DNA of 64,000 nucleotides from CAVTSA01 sp963790575. Its GTDB lineage: Bacteria > Chloroflexota > Dormibacteria > Dormibacterales > Dormibacteraceae. The stretch is from contig CAWBPD010000021.1 in assembly GCA_963790575.1 (NCBI GenBank), forward strand, positions 124,001-188,000, written 5' to 3'. This document shows positions 1 to 8,950 of this stretch, piece after piece; the first letter of the stretch is position 1; every line of letters starts with the position of its first letter. Position numbers and translations under genes: made by a program. The notes below the pieces were generated by a model that saw only the letters and a program-made list of their open reading frames with translations, was not told where the DNA came from and searched no databases.

Positions 1-50
1 GCGTCAGTCAGCCTCAGCAGGGAAATCGAATCGTCTTCCCTCGGGGGCAT

Positions 51-70
51 TGCGGGGGGGCGCCCCCGCA
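51..70 (+). promoter_or_regulatory. Hairpin abutting the clpP start codon
   Basis: Arms 51-58 and 63-70 are perfect 8-bp complements (G-run then C-run) around a 4-nt loop. The last arm base is the A of the first clpP ATG (70). There is no Shine-Dalgarno-like sequence in front of that ATG. The structure could hide the first start and favour the second ATG at 76; this is inference. Confidence 0.4.
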
Positions 71-696
71 TGTACATGGTGCCGACTGTCGTCGAGTCGA
101 CAAACCGCGGCGAGCGAGCCTTCGACATCTATTCCCGGCTGCTCAAAGACCGCATCATCTTCCTGGGCACGCCGATCGACGACCAGGTGGCGAACCTGAT
201 CATCGCGCAGCTCCTGTTCCTGCAGTCGGAGGACCCCGAGAAGGAGATCTCCCTCTACATCAACAGCCCCGGTGGGCATGTCTCGGCCGGGCTCGCCATC
301 TACGACACCATGCAGTTCGTCCGCCCCGTCGTGTCCACGATCTGCATCGGGATGGCCTACTCGATGGGGGCGGTCCTGCTGGCAGGCGGCACCACCGGAC
401 ATCGGTACGCGCTCCCCCACGCGAACATTCTCATCCACCAGCCGCTGGGCGGGGCGCAGGGCCAGGCCACCGACATCCAGATCCACGCCAGGGAGATCCT
501 GCGCACGCGAGAGGTGCTCAACGGCATCCTGGCGCGTCACTCCGGCCAGCCCATCGAGCGGGTTGAGCAGGACACCGAGCGCGACTTCTTCATGACGCCG
601 CAGCAGGCCAAGGACTATCACCTGATCGACGACATCATCACCGCGTCCACGCCGGCGGCCCAGGAGGTCGTAGGCGCCGGGAGCGCTTCCCGGTAG
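70..696 (+). CDS. clpP: ATP-dependent Clp protease proteolytic subunit ClpP
   Basis: ClpP is the serine peptidase that forms the two-ring chamber of the cytoplasmic Clp protease and degrades substrates unfolded by ClpX. The 208-aa product has the family's normal length. It opens with the usual VPTVVESTNRGERAFDIYSR block. The nucleophile is Ser98 in GMAYSMGA, the catalytic His is His123 in ILIHQP, and the Asp lies in the EQDTERDFFM segment, so the triad is intact. The start could be ATG 70 or ATG 76; the second gives the more typical M-V-P-T-V-V beginning. clpX follows after one small gene, an arrangement consistent with a clp operon. The window starts just upstream, so any tig gene is not visible. 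Confidence 0.97.
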   Translation: MYMVPTVVESTNRGERAFDIYSRLLKDRIIFLGTPIDDQVANLIIAQLLFLQSEDPEKEISLYINSPGGHVSAGLAIYDTMQFVRPVVSTICIGMAYSMGAVLLAGGTTGHRYALPHANILIHQPLGGAQGQATDIQIHAREILRTREVLNGILARHSGQPIERVEQDTERDFFMTPQQAKDYHLIDDIITASTPAAQEVVGAGSASR

Positions 697-701
697 GTCA
701 G

Positions 702-896
702 GTGATGCTGTTCCGCCGGCGCCGCGACAAGGACCTCAAGGTGGTGCGGCACGCGCCGCGCTGCTCCTTCTGCGGCAAGCAGCGTGGTGAGCAGGGGGTG
801 CAGTTGGTCGCCGGCTCGGGCGCCTACATCTGCAGCGAATGCGTCGCGCTCGCTCACGACATCTTGCGGGGACACCGGCCCCCGGCACCAGCGTAG
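702..896 (+). CDS. Stand-alone ClpX-type C4 zinc finger protein
   Basis: This 64-aa protein starts at GTG 702 or ATG 705 and sits between clpP and clpX. After a very basic N-terminus (FRRRRDK) it carries one C4 zinc-binding domain, with Cys21/Cys24 (CSFC) and Cys44/Cys47 (CSEC). The fold resembles the N-terminal ZBD of ClpX: the spacing and the LVAGSGAYICSEC segment closely match LVAGPGVYICDQC in the neighbouring ClpX. There is no AAA+ domain. The ClpX ZBD dimerises and binds substrates and adaptors, so this protein could be an adaptor, a competitor or a mixed ZBD partner for ClpX; that role is inference. It lies 5 nt after clpP and 14 nt before clpX, so it is probably co-transcribed. Confidence 0.8.
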   Translation: MMLFRRRRDKDLKVVRHAPRCSFCGKQRGEQGVQLVAGSGAYICSECVALAHDILRGHRPPAPA

Positions 897-910
897 GATC
901 GCAACCCCCG

Positions 911-2185
<1,275 letters not shown>

Positions 2186-2336
2186 CCGATCGGAGCGCCG
2201 CCGCGAATTCGTTGTGTCGCGGCTATGGCTTTCCGGTACACTTCTGACCGCGCTCAACGGGGCGCATCGCCGCGGTGACCTCGCTTCTCGAACGGGCCCT
2301 CGACGTTAGAAGCGGAGTTCGAGAAGAGGGCTAAGA

Positions 2337-2534
2337 ATGCCAAGCGGAACGATCAAGAAGCTGGTGTCCGATCGCGGGTTCGGCTTCATCGCGGCGGAAG
2401 ACGGGAAGGAGTACTTCTTCCATCGGAGCGGCACCGAGGCTGACTTCGACAGCCTGCGGGGCGGGGAAGCAGTGACCTTCGAGGTCGAGGCCAGCCCCAA
2501 GGGGCCTCGGGCCGGCCGGGTCCGTCTTTCCTAG
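2337..2534 (+). CDS. Cold-shock domain protein (CspA family)
   Basis: A 65-aa single cold-shock domain that binds single-stranded RNA or DNA and acts as an RNA chaperone. RNP1 is GFGFI at residues 14-18 (after SDRG), and the RNP2 position reads YFFH at 26-29 instead of the common VFVH. The start ATG (2337) is preceded by the purine-rich AGAAGAGG about 10 nt upstream. The gene has a long 5' region after clpX (about 150 nt), as is usual for csp genes with regulatory leaders, and it ends in a strong intrinsic terminator, so it is probably a single-gene transcription unit. A weak promoter candidate is TTGTGT near 2211 with TACACT near 2235. Confidence 0.93.
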   Translation: MPSGTIKKLVSDRGFGFIAAEDGKEYFFHRSGTEADFDSLRGGEAVTFEVEASPKGPRAGRVRLS

Positions 2535-2548
2535 TTCGAGAGAACTCC

Positions 2549-2578
2549 AGCGCGGCGCTTCGGCGCCGCGCTTTTTTT
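2549..2578 (+). terminator. Intrinsic terminator of the cold-shock gene
   Basis: A perfect 10-bp stem (2549-2558 and 2563-2572, GC-rich) closes on a stable TTCG tetraloop and is followed by a T-run (2572-2578). It lies 15 nt after the cold-shock stop codon. It is the clearest Rho-independent terminator in the window and may also protect against readthrough into the convergent minus-strand operon. Confidence 0.92.
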
Positions 2579-2638
2579 GTTCGAGCGGGGATTTGGCGAG
2601 TGTCACTCATGCCGTGCCACCGCCCCCCTCTGCACACG

Positions 2639-3862
2639 CTAGGCGCCAGACAGAGCCCTGGAGACACTCTTCGCGGCGGTTTCCAGGAGCTCCAGGATTC
2701 GATCGAGGTCGGCCGGCCCGGCGTCGGAGGGCAGGCCGAACAGGGTGAGCTGCATGACGACCTGTCGCCGGCCGTCGAAGACCGGGACGGTGACGTTGCG
2801 AAGGCGGTAGCGCAGGCTCGGGTCGTGGACGTCTTCAGGCTCGTGCTCGCTGCCCAACTCTTCGACCAGCTGCCGAACCGACCGGCTGCCGTGGGGGGTC
2901 AGCCCCTCGAGAGTGGTCCGATCGACGGTCTCCTCCAACTTGCGGAGGCTCTCACTCCACGTGGCGACCGACCAGCCACGTTGGCGCACGCGGTCCAGAA
3001 GTGCCTCCAGGTGCCGCCGCCTGGCCGGTGACAGAGTGGTGCCGGCCCGCGCCAGCCATTCCTTGGTGGCCGGCTCAGACCAGGCGACGAGCGCCGCTCC
3101 CAGCGGGGGAATGAGCGGCAGACGCTGTCCGACCCGGCTGTAGGGACGGCCCCCGGCAGGCGAGCCGGCGGTTGCCAGCAGGACGATCTCGCCGCCTACC
3201 GCACTCGAGGCCAGGCACTCCATGTGGGTCTGCGCGGCCAGCTCCTCCATGAAGGGTCGTGCCAGGTCGACGAGCCGCAGGTGCTCGATCAGGTCAGGCT
3301 CACCCGCGGCGGCGAAGGACATCGGTGCGAACCGCCCGTAGCCGCCCTGGAAGAAGAGAAGGGGCAGCGATCCACCGGCCGCCTCCAAGTAGGTCACCCG
3401 GCTCACGACGATGTCGTGGTCACCGGCGCCGTGGACGGCCTCCACGGCACACTCGATCCACGCCACCGCGCCCTGGAGCCAGGGCAGACCCCGCGGGGAG
3501 AGGGTCCAGTCGAGACCCTCGAACTTGCGGTCACCGGCGACCGCGAAGTGGCGGGACAGCGCCTCCTGGTGGGCGCCGAGGACGTTCACGCAGAACCGCC
3601 CACTCTTCAGGATTCTTGCCGACGTGCGGGACTGCTTGCGGGGCAGGAACGCCACCAGCGGCGGTGACAGTGACACCGAGGTGAAGGACCCCACCGTCAT
3701 CCCGACCAACGCGCCGGCGTCGTCGCACGCCGTCACCGCCGCGACGCCGGTCGGGAAGTGACCCAGCACATGGCGGAACAGGTGCGGATCGATGGACGAG
3801 GGCATGCTGCCTTGAACGTCGGCTCGGTCGCCGCGGGGGCCGGGCTCGGTGCTCGAGGTCAT
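2639..3862 (-). CDS. Flavin reductase domain fused to an IclR-type effector domain
   Basis: The protein is 407 aa from ATG 3862, whose ATG overlaps the stop of the FAH gene as ATGA. Residues about 25-180 form a flavin-reductase-like FMN split barrel: HFPTGVAAVTA, GMTVGSFTSVSLSPPLV and GRFCVNVLGAHQEALSRHFA are typical of HpaC-type reductases that give FADH2 or FMNH2 to two-component monooxygenases. The second half has no DNA-binding domain but resembles the C-terminal ligand-binding domain of IclR regulators (HMECLASSAVGGEIVLLA, then RVGQRLPLIPPLGAALVAW). This architecture suggests a reductase gated by a pathway ligand. No monooxygenase gene is visible nearby. The reductase call is firm and the effector-domain role is inferred. 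Confidence 0.82.
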   Translation of the reverse strand: MTSSTEPGPRGDRADVQGSMPSSIDPHLFRHVLGHFPTGVAAVTACDDAGALVGMTVGSFTSVSLSPPLVAFLPRKQSRTSARILKSGRFCVNVLGAHQEALSRHFAVAGDRKFEGLDWTLSPRGLPWLQGAVAWIECAVEAVHGAGDHDIVVSRVTYLEAAGGSLPLLFFQGGYGRFAPMSFAAAGEPDLIEHLRLVDLARPFMEELAAQTHMECLASSAVGGEIVLLATAGSPAGGRPYSRVGQRLPLIPPLGAALVAWSEPATKEWLARAGTTLSPARRRHLEALLDRVRQRGWSVATWSESLRKLEETVDRTTLEGLTPHGSRSVRQLVEELGSEHEPEDVHDPSLRYRLRNVTVPVFDGRRQVVMQLTLFGLPSDAGPADLDRILELLETAAKSVSRALSGA

Positions 3863-4728
3863 GGCGTTGCTTCGCCTGCCCACCGACGACGGTTGTCCAC
3901 GACGGTAGTGCGCAGCACCCCCAGACGTTCGACCTCGACTTCAACGGTGTCGCCGGGCTGCAGCAGCCGCGGGGGTTGGCGGGCGTAGCCGACCCCCGCT
4001 GGGGTACCGGTCGCCAGCAGATCGCCGGGGCGCAACCAGACGGTGTGTGAGATGAAGGCGAGCGTGTCGCCGACTGTGTGGATCATCTGGTCGGTGCGTG
4101 CGTCCTGCATGACCTCGCCGTTGACGCGGGTCTGCAGCCGGAGGCCGCGGCGCAGGTCGCCGACCTCCCCTGCGGGAACCATCGGACCCAGCGGCCCCGT
4201 CCGCTCGCCGTTCTTGCCCAGCGTCCACTGCGAGGTCAGCTTCTGCGCCCGGCGCGCGGTCAGGTCGTTGAAGCACGAGTAGCCCACCACGGCCGCCAGT
4301 GCCTCCTCTGGCGACGCGTCGACCAGCGGTGCCCCGACCCAGGCGACGACCTCCCCCTCCCAGTCCAATCCGGGCTCGCTGGACGGCACCGAGACCTCTG
4401 CCCCGTCCACCGAGAGGGACTGGGCCCACCGGCCGAAGAGGGTGGGATAGGCCGGCAGTTCCTGGCCCCGGTAGCTGCCTTCCGCGGCGTGCTCCAGGTA
4501 GTTGAGCCCGACGCAGAAGACGTGCGCTCCGGGGGGCACGGGCGGGACGCGCTCGACGGACTCAAGGTCGAGCATCGGTCCAGCCGCCGGCGTGGACAGG
4601 TACCGCACCGGGTCGGCCCAGAACCCGGCCAGCGAGGCGATGACCGTGACCTCGCCGCCCGACTCGACCAGGGACGCGACCTCCACGCCGAAGCCGTCAC
4701 CGCCTCGCCTGACGCCGATGATCTTCAC
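3859..4728 (-). CDS. Fumarylacetoacetate hydrolase (FAH) family protein
   Basis: Members of this family hydrolyse or isomerise beta-diketo and 2-hydroxy-hepta-diene-type acids in the lower part of aromatic-ring degradation. The C-terminal FAH domain is complete: the metal-binding E-x-E region appears as LDWEGEVVAWVG, followed by GYSCFNDLTARR, KNGERTGPLGP and the GDLLATGTPAGVGYARQP signature. I chose the GTG at 4728 (MKIIGVRR) because GGGAGGGA lies 6 nt upstream; an ATG at 4779 would overlap the preceding gene. The gene overlaps the flavin reductase gene by 4 nt, so the two are translationally coupled. The exact substrate cannot be read from sequence. Confidence 0.88.
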   Translation of the reverse strand: MKIIGVRRGGDGFGVEVASLVESGGEVTVIASLAGFWADPVRYLSTPAAGPMLDLESVERVPPVPPGAHVFCVGLNYLEHAAEGSYRGQELPAYPTLFGRWAQSLSVDGAEVSVPSSEPGLDWEGEVVAWVGAPLVDASPEEALAAVVGYSCFNDLTARRAQKLTSQWTLGKNGERTGPLGPMVPAGEVGDLRRGLRLQTRVNGEVMQDARTDQMIHTVGDTLAFISHTVWLRPGDLLATGTPAGVGYARQPPRLLQPGDTVEVEVERLGVLRTTVVDNRRRWAGEATP

Positions 4729-4759
4729 TCGATTCCCTCCCGCCTGGACATCGGCGGCG

Positions 4760-5176
4760 TCACGCCCCCGACCCGTCACTTGCCCTGCGCCGGGCGGCAG
4801 CGGCGAGCATCGGGCTGGGATCGAAGTAGAACGGCTTGATCTCGCAGATCTGGTCCCCCCGGAACCGGATCAGTTCGGCACCCTGCATCCGCGTGCCGTC
4901 TTCGTCCGCCAGCGTCCACTCGACGATGTCGACGGCACACCCGTCGCCCACCGTCGTCGCGACGTGCTTGACTCCTGTGACGCCGACCGAGTTGACCACA
5001 ATCGGGATCAACTCCTGCAACGCCTGCTTTCCCCGGTAGACGCCGGCGAACGGCATGTAGGGCGGGATGGTGATGAAGAAGTCGTCCGTGAGCAGCTCTC
5101 GCGCCGCTGCGAAGTCGCCGGCCGAGTTCAGCGCGTAGTGCCGCCTCACCAGGGCGAGCTGCTCCTCGGGGGTCAT
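4760..5176 (-). CDS. SnoaL-like / NTF2-fold protein
   Basis: A 138-aa alpha+beta cone protein of the SnoaL/ketosteroid isomerase-like superfamily (EEQLALVRRHYALNSAGDFAAARELL start, then a beta-sheet half containing RMQGAELIRFRGDQICEIKPFYFD). Such proteins act as small isomerases or hydrolases or as accessory domains. ATG 5176 is chosen because AAGGAGG lies 6 nt upstream; an ATG at 5197 that overlaps the upstream stop is an alternative. Catalytic residues cannot be assigned with confidence. The gene sits in the same minus-strand operon as the FAH and DUF3500 genes. Confidence 0.8.
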   Translation of the reverse strand: MTPEEQLALVRRHYALNSAGDFAAARELLTDDFFITIPPYMPFAGVYRGKQALQELIPIVVNSVGVTGVKHVATTVGDGCAVDIVEWTLADEDGTRMQGAELIRFRGDQICEIKPFYFDPSPMLAAAARRRASDGSGA

Positions 5177-5193
5177 GGCTGCCTCCTTCGCGG

Positions 5194-6251
5194 TCATTCG
5201 TGCGATCCCTGGTGGTCGTGCGCGAGGTAGTGCTGCAGCAGGAGGTCGGCGCCGAAGTCGCCCGTCGGCTCGCGCCAGACGCTGTGCACGTGGTTGGCGT
5301 TGTCCTCGGCGTTGTCGAACTCGATCAGCGTCACGGGGCCTTGGATCCGGAAGTAGTGGGGCTCAGCTACCGCCGTTCCACCCGCCCACGCGAAGTACAG
5401 CTCTCCGACCCCGCCGGCGGCCGCGATCCGGTCCATCTCGAAGTCGACCAGCTGGGGACGGGCGCGCTCCACGAACCGGGCGAGCAGCGCGTCGAAGTGT
5501 GTCCGCTGGCGGGGTGAGAGGTCAGCGACCCGAACGCCACGGGGATGCTGCCGGAAGTAGGCGAGGGCCTGGCGGTCTTGGTCGGCGATCATCGCGTCAC
5601 GGCGTCCGACGCCGTGATAGGCGGGATACTCGACTTCCCCGACCGTCGCGACGGTGCGGGTCACGAAGTCCGCCGGCGGCCGGGGGTGGATGATCGCTTG
5701 CTCCTGCTGCGAGGCGGCGAGGCTGTCCAGCAGGACGAAGGCCGCGTCCTCCTCCTCGCCGAGGATCCGGAACGGCCCGAACCGCGCCGGCTCGGCGCCG
5801 AGCAGGAACGGCGTGGCGCTGACCAGGTCGCCGTCGACGACGGTGATGTTGACGGACAGGTGGTGGCCGACCAGCCGCCACCCCCAGCTGGTGTCCGGCT
5901 GGGGCTCACCGAAGAAGCTCAGGTAGTAGCCCCGCGCGTCCCGAAAGCTGAGCGCGACGTGCCCGAACAGAGACTGGTTGAGCTCCCGCAGCAGGTGCTC
6001 GTTGGCCATCACCTGCACCACCCGGGCGTAGGCGGGGAGCGACATCGACTCCGCGATCAGCCGGTGCGCCAATACCTCCTGACTCCGGGAGAGCTCTCCC
6101 AGCGGGAGCCCGCGACCACGCCCCTCTGCGGCCCGGCGAGGTGGTGCCAGGACGCACTCGCCGCGTCCCCCCGCGCCGCGCTCGTCGTGTGGGGTGGTTT
6201 GCGCTCCAATTCGTGGACATCTTCGTCCGAGGTCCACGTGATGTCTGCCAA
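5194..6251 (-). CDS. DUF3500 family protein, N-terminus probably frameshifted
   Basis: The product matches the DUF3500 family of unknown biochemical function. Signatures are YYLSFFGEP, WGWRLVGHHLSVNITVVDG and, near the end, LIEFDNAEDNANHVHSVWRE followed by GDFGADLL. The matching frame begins at GLPLGELSRSQ (about 6110). The part before it fits the family better in the neighbouring frame (SWHHLAGPQRG, start ATG 6251), so a one-base indel near 6120-6135 is suspected; an uninterrupted but less family-like frame opens at 6291. DUF3500 genes occur beside catabolic genes in many soil bacteria. The stop overlaps the possible upstream ATG of the SnoaL-like gene. Confidence 0.72.
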
Positions 6252-6359
6252 GTCTTACCTGCGCTCCCGTTTGCGGACGTTCCTGGCCCAAGGAGCAGAG
6301 GCGCCTTCAGCTCTCGCGGTGCACCGAAGGTTTTGGACCTGACACGGTTGACGTCGGGG

Positions 6360-6854
6360 TCACTGGTCCAGGAGCTCCCCCATGGTGTGTTTGATCAAAT
6401 ACCGGCGCGCAGCGAGCTCGAGCCGGATCTCCTCCGCGTCGTCCAGCGAGAGTTGCCCGGTGCGGACCGACAGCACGAGGATGCCTGGCGTGTTCAGAAC
6501 GCTTCCCACGCCAACCCGATCGATCGCCTCTCGTTTCGCGCGCCCCCTCTCGTCCATGCCCACGATCCAACCGTGATGGGCGGCAGCCGCGATCGTCGCC
6601 GATTCCCCATCACCGAGGCGGCGGCGCAGCGATAGATAGTCGGCGATGGTGCCGATGTCCGTCATCTCGAAGGCTGTCACATGTGACTTGTCGAGTGCCT
6701 CTTCGAGACGTGGACGTTGAGCCGTGTCGACTACCTCATTGATCACGTGGTTGAGGACGTGGAACCGAAATCCGGGCAGGTTGGCGAGGATCTCGGTGCG
6801 GTCTATCGCGAGGAAATTGATGAGCAGACTGGAGTCGAGTGCGACGTCCGGCAC
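6360..6854 (-). CDS. PIN-domain-like protein (putative toxin nuclease)
   Basis: A 164-aa protein with the PIN-like layout. It has an N-terminal acidic strand (VALDSSLLINFL), a central acidic helix (GDGESATIAAAA) and a C-terminal acidic residue after a strand (WIVGMDERGRAKREA). These match the metal-binding carboxylates of PIN ribonucleases. It is longer than a classic VapC (about 130 aa), and its GDGE motif resembles the COG2405-type group. It lies 16 nt downstream of the XRE/ImmA gene, so the two are probably co-transcribed as a regulator/protease-nuclease pair. Nuclease activity is inferred from the fold. Confidence 0.72.
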   Translation of the reverse strand: MPDVALDSSLLINFLAIDRTEILANLPGFRFHVLNHVINEVVDTAQRPRLEEALDKSHVTAFEMTDIGTIADYLSLRRRLGDGESATIAAAAHHGWIVGMDERGRAKREAIDRVGVGSVLNTPGILVLSVRTGQLSLDDAEEIRLELAARRYLIKHTMGELLDQ

Positions 6855-6870
6855 GGTTGGTCACCGCCGT

Positions 6871-8139
6871 TCAGGGCTTCGTCGCGCCGAGGTCGGGTAT
6901 CGCTACGTCATCGTCAGCCCCCCTCGTCGTTTCGAGCTCGTCAACCATAGCCTCGAAGCCCGTCGGCGCTCCGGCGAGTTTTGCTAGTTCGGAGACCTTT
7001 CGGCGACTCACCTCTTCCTGCAGGAACGCGTCCAGGAGGAGGAACAGGAAGCTCTTGTTGGGCTGCGTTTCCACGTCGTCGGAGTGCTCGGCCTCTCCGA
7101 AGTACTGCGAGCGAATCTCGTTTGCGGATTCCCTCTGTTCGGTGAAGCGTTCGCGTTGCTGCTCCGTGATGAGGTGAAGATTCTGCAATCGAAATGCCGC
7201 CGACTCGACGCTCGTGCCGAAATAGCTGGCGAGGTGAACCAGGTCGTAGAGCTGGAGCTCCGGGGCTCTCGATAGACCACGTCGCTGTGCAGGGAGCGCT
7301 GCATTCTCGTCGAAGACTTGAAGCGAGCTGGGGGCCGAGCCCTTCCCGAGACCACACACGAACGCTCGGACGCCCCCTGCAGGAAGCAGGAACGCTGCTG
7401 CAAAGGCGTTGGCTCGCACCTCGCGGAGGTCTGCCCGATTCTCGTCCTTGCTCAGGAGGCTCGTGACGTCGCGGTCCGCGATCGCGTGTGCGTACTCGTG
7501 CGCATAGGAGAACAGCCTTCTGCGCCGATGGTGTGTGGCGTTGACGATGATCGCGAGCCCAAAACGAGGATCGGCGAGAAAAGCGCCTGAGATGTTTGCC
7601 GGAAGGTGCCCGTCCACGACTCGAATTCCCTGTTGCTCGACGACCGCGCGAATGTCGCGAATCGGATCAACGCCGAGCTCGAGCCGGTCCCGCTCTTCGT
7701 TGGCGAGCCGCTCGCCCTGCTTGATGGCGTCCCATCGGTGTTGTGGGCGCGGCAAGTCGTAGATGGGGGGCAGCGAGCGTTGTGCGGCGACTCCGAGGAT
7801 GTCCTCGAGTTGCGCCCACTCCCGAGCGAGGGCGACTCCCCGACTCAGGGAGGCAGCCCCCGCGGGATCGTCGGAAATCTGGGGGTCACTGCGGAAGAGC
7901 GCGACCAGTGAGTCACGTCCGAACTCGTCAAAGTGCTCGGCAAGGAGATCCCCGAGATCGCGCCGGTAAATTTCCGCAAGCTGCCCGAGCTGTATGGAGT
8001 TCGGAGCACGCATACCGATCTCGATTTGCGCCAGCGCCCCGCGCGAGAGACCTAGCTGATGAGCGACCTGCTCTTGGGTCAGGCCCACCTGGTCCCGCGC
8101 GGCTCGCAGCCGTCTTCCGAGTTCCTCCTTGTCGATCAT
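6871..8139 (-). CDS. XRE-family regulator with ImmA/IrrE metallopeptidase domain
   Basis: The 422-aa product starts at ATG 8139, preceded by AAAGGAGG at ideal distance (an in-frame GTG at 8145 overlaps that motif). Residues about 5-60 form an XRE helix-turn-helix (LTQEQVAHQLGLSRGALAQIE). A COG2856/DUF955 zinc peptidase domain follows, with HEYAHAIADRD as the HExxH motif and a downstream Glu in LREVRANAFAAAFLLP. Such fusions act like antitoxins or sensors that cleave a repressor. The domain is intact. The partner is the PIN gene 16 nt downstream, and a divergent small basic protein gene shares the control region. Confidence 0.88.
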   Translation of the reverse strand: MIDKEELGRRLRAARDQVGLTQEQVAHQLGLSRGALAQIEIGMRAPNSIQLGQLAEIYRRDLGDLLAEHFDEFGRDSLVALFRSDPQISDDPAGAASLSRGVALAREWAQLEDILGVAAQRSLPPIYDLPRPQHRWDAIKQGERLANEERDRLELGVDPIRDIRAVVEQQGIRVVDGHLPANISGAFLADPRFGLAIIVNATHHRRRRLFSYAHEYAHAIADRDVTSLLSKDENRADLREVRANAFAAAFLLPAGGVRAFVCGLGKGSAPSSLQVFDENAALPAQRRGLSRAPELQLYDLVHLASYFGTSVESAAFRLQNLHLITEQQRERFTEQRESANEIRSQYFGEAEHSDDVETQPNKSFLFLLLDAFLQEEVSRRKVSELAKLAGAPTGFEAMVDELETTRGADDDVAIPDLGATKP

Positions 8140-8141
8140 AT

Positions 8142-8247
8142 TCACCTCCTTTGTTAGTTATCCTAACGCTTCGGAGTCCCTGATGGTATCCTTGCGTTAT
8201 CCGAGTCGTCGTGGGGGTTCGAGAATTTAACAAAGGAGGTGATCGCA
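8142..8247. promoter_or_regulatory. Divergent control region with twin ribosome binding sites and an operator-like palindrome
   Basis: Both genes reading outward carry the same 14-mer AACAAAGGAGGTGA (8229-8242 on plus; 8142-8155 on minus), a full anti-Shine-Dalgarno complement, in inverted orientation. Between them lie GTTAG...CTAAC (about 8153-8167) and repeated TTATCC cores (near 8158, 8193 and 8199) that look like regulator binding sites. The XRE domain encoded next door is the obvious candidate regulator; that link is inference. Confidence 0.55.
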
Positions 8248-8391
8248 GTGGCAAGTCAGCGAAAGACGTCCCTGAAGGCGGGGCGGGCAGCGTCCAAGGT
8301 GCTGCGGGATGGCCGGACGAGTCGGGCGTCCAAGGCGGCAGCGGGTTCCGCGCTCTCTCAGCGGGCGCCCAAGCCGCGGACGGGCAAGTAA
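8248..8391 (+). CDS. Small basic conserved protein, 47 aa
   Basis: A short gene with GTG start 8248, a perfect AAAGGAGGTGA 5 nt upstream and stop TAA 8389-8391. The 47-aa product is rich in Lys, Arg, Ala and Ser, with the segments ASKVLRDGRTSRASKAAAGS and ALSQRAPK. It resembles a group of small uncharacterised bacterial proteins with an ASK-x-LRD...SK..AGSALSQ pattern that I have seen annotated only as hypothetical; no function is known to me. It is divergent from the XRE/ImmA-PIN pair and shares its control region, so it may be a third component of that module. Confidence 0.78.
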   Translation: MASQRKTSLKAGRAASKVLRDGRTSRASKAAAGSALSQRAPKPRTGK

Positions 8392-8544
8392 TCATCCCCC
8401 ACTCCGAGGTGGCGGCGATCTCTTCGCCGCGGCCTTCGGTGATGCCGGAGGTTTGGCGGCTACGATCACCGACTGCGCCGTGGCCAGCAGCCCTACCCAC
8501 AGCCCGTGACGTCTTCCGTGCCGCTGTCAGCTATCCTGCCCACG

Positions 8545-8950
8545 GGAGGTCTGACCTCCGCTGGCGGCTACGCGACAACGACTCCGGCTCGCCGCGGCCC
8601 TCTCGGGACATTTCCCACAACTTTGGATGGGCTCTCCTCGATCCTCTCTCCGGCGAAGCGCTTGTGAATTTGTTCGACACCTTGGTACCGCGCTCAAGCA
8701 TGGTCTCCAGCTCGATGATCGCCCGCACCTCGCTGGGCCTCGGCGACCGCCCGACGATCGCCGCTTTGGCTTCGCTGAGCAGGCGCTTTGCCTGACCGAC
8801 CGACGCCCTGGCCAGCGCCGCCACCTCCTCGGTCAGCCGCTGCACTTGCTGTTTGGCTTCTCCAGTGCGCCCCCGGAGGCTGCGGTTGAGCTCCCGGATT
8901 CGCATCCCCGCCGCCCGGCTACGGTCACGCACCTTCTTGCTCAGGCCTGG
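8545..8950 (-). pseudogene. Transposase remnant (possibly ISNCY-like)
   Basis: The minus strand encodes an interior piece of what looks like a DDE transposase: IPGLSKKVRDRSRAAG, RIRELNRSLRGRTGEAKQQV, then a helical coiled stretch ending at LETMLERG. After about 8690 the continuation is better in another frame (VEQIHKRFAGERIEE), so the remnant is frameshifted. It has no start and no catalytic C-terminal part. The helical pattern reminded me of ISNCY-type transposases, but that family call is tentative. It abuts the truncated GntR gene, which suggests an old insertion followed by deletion. Confidence 0.5.
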
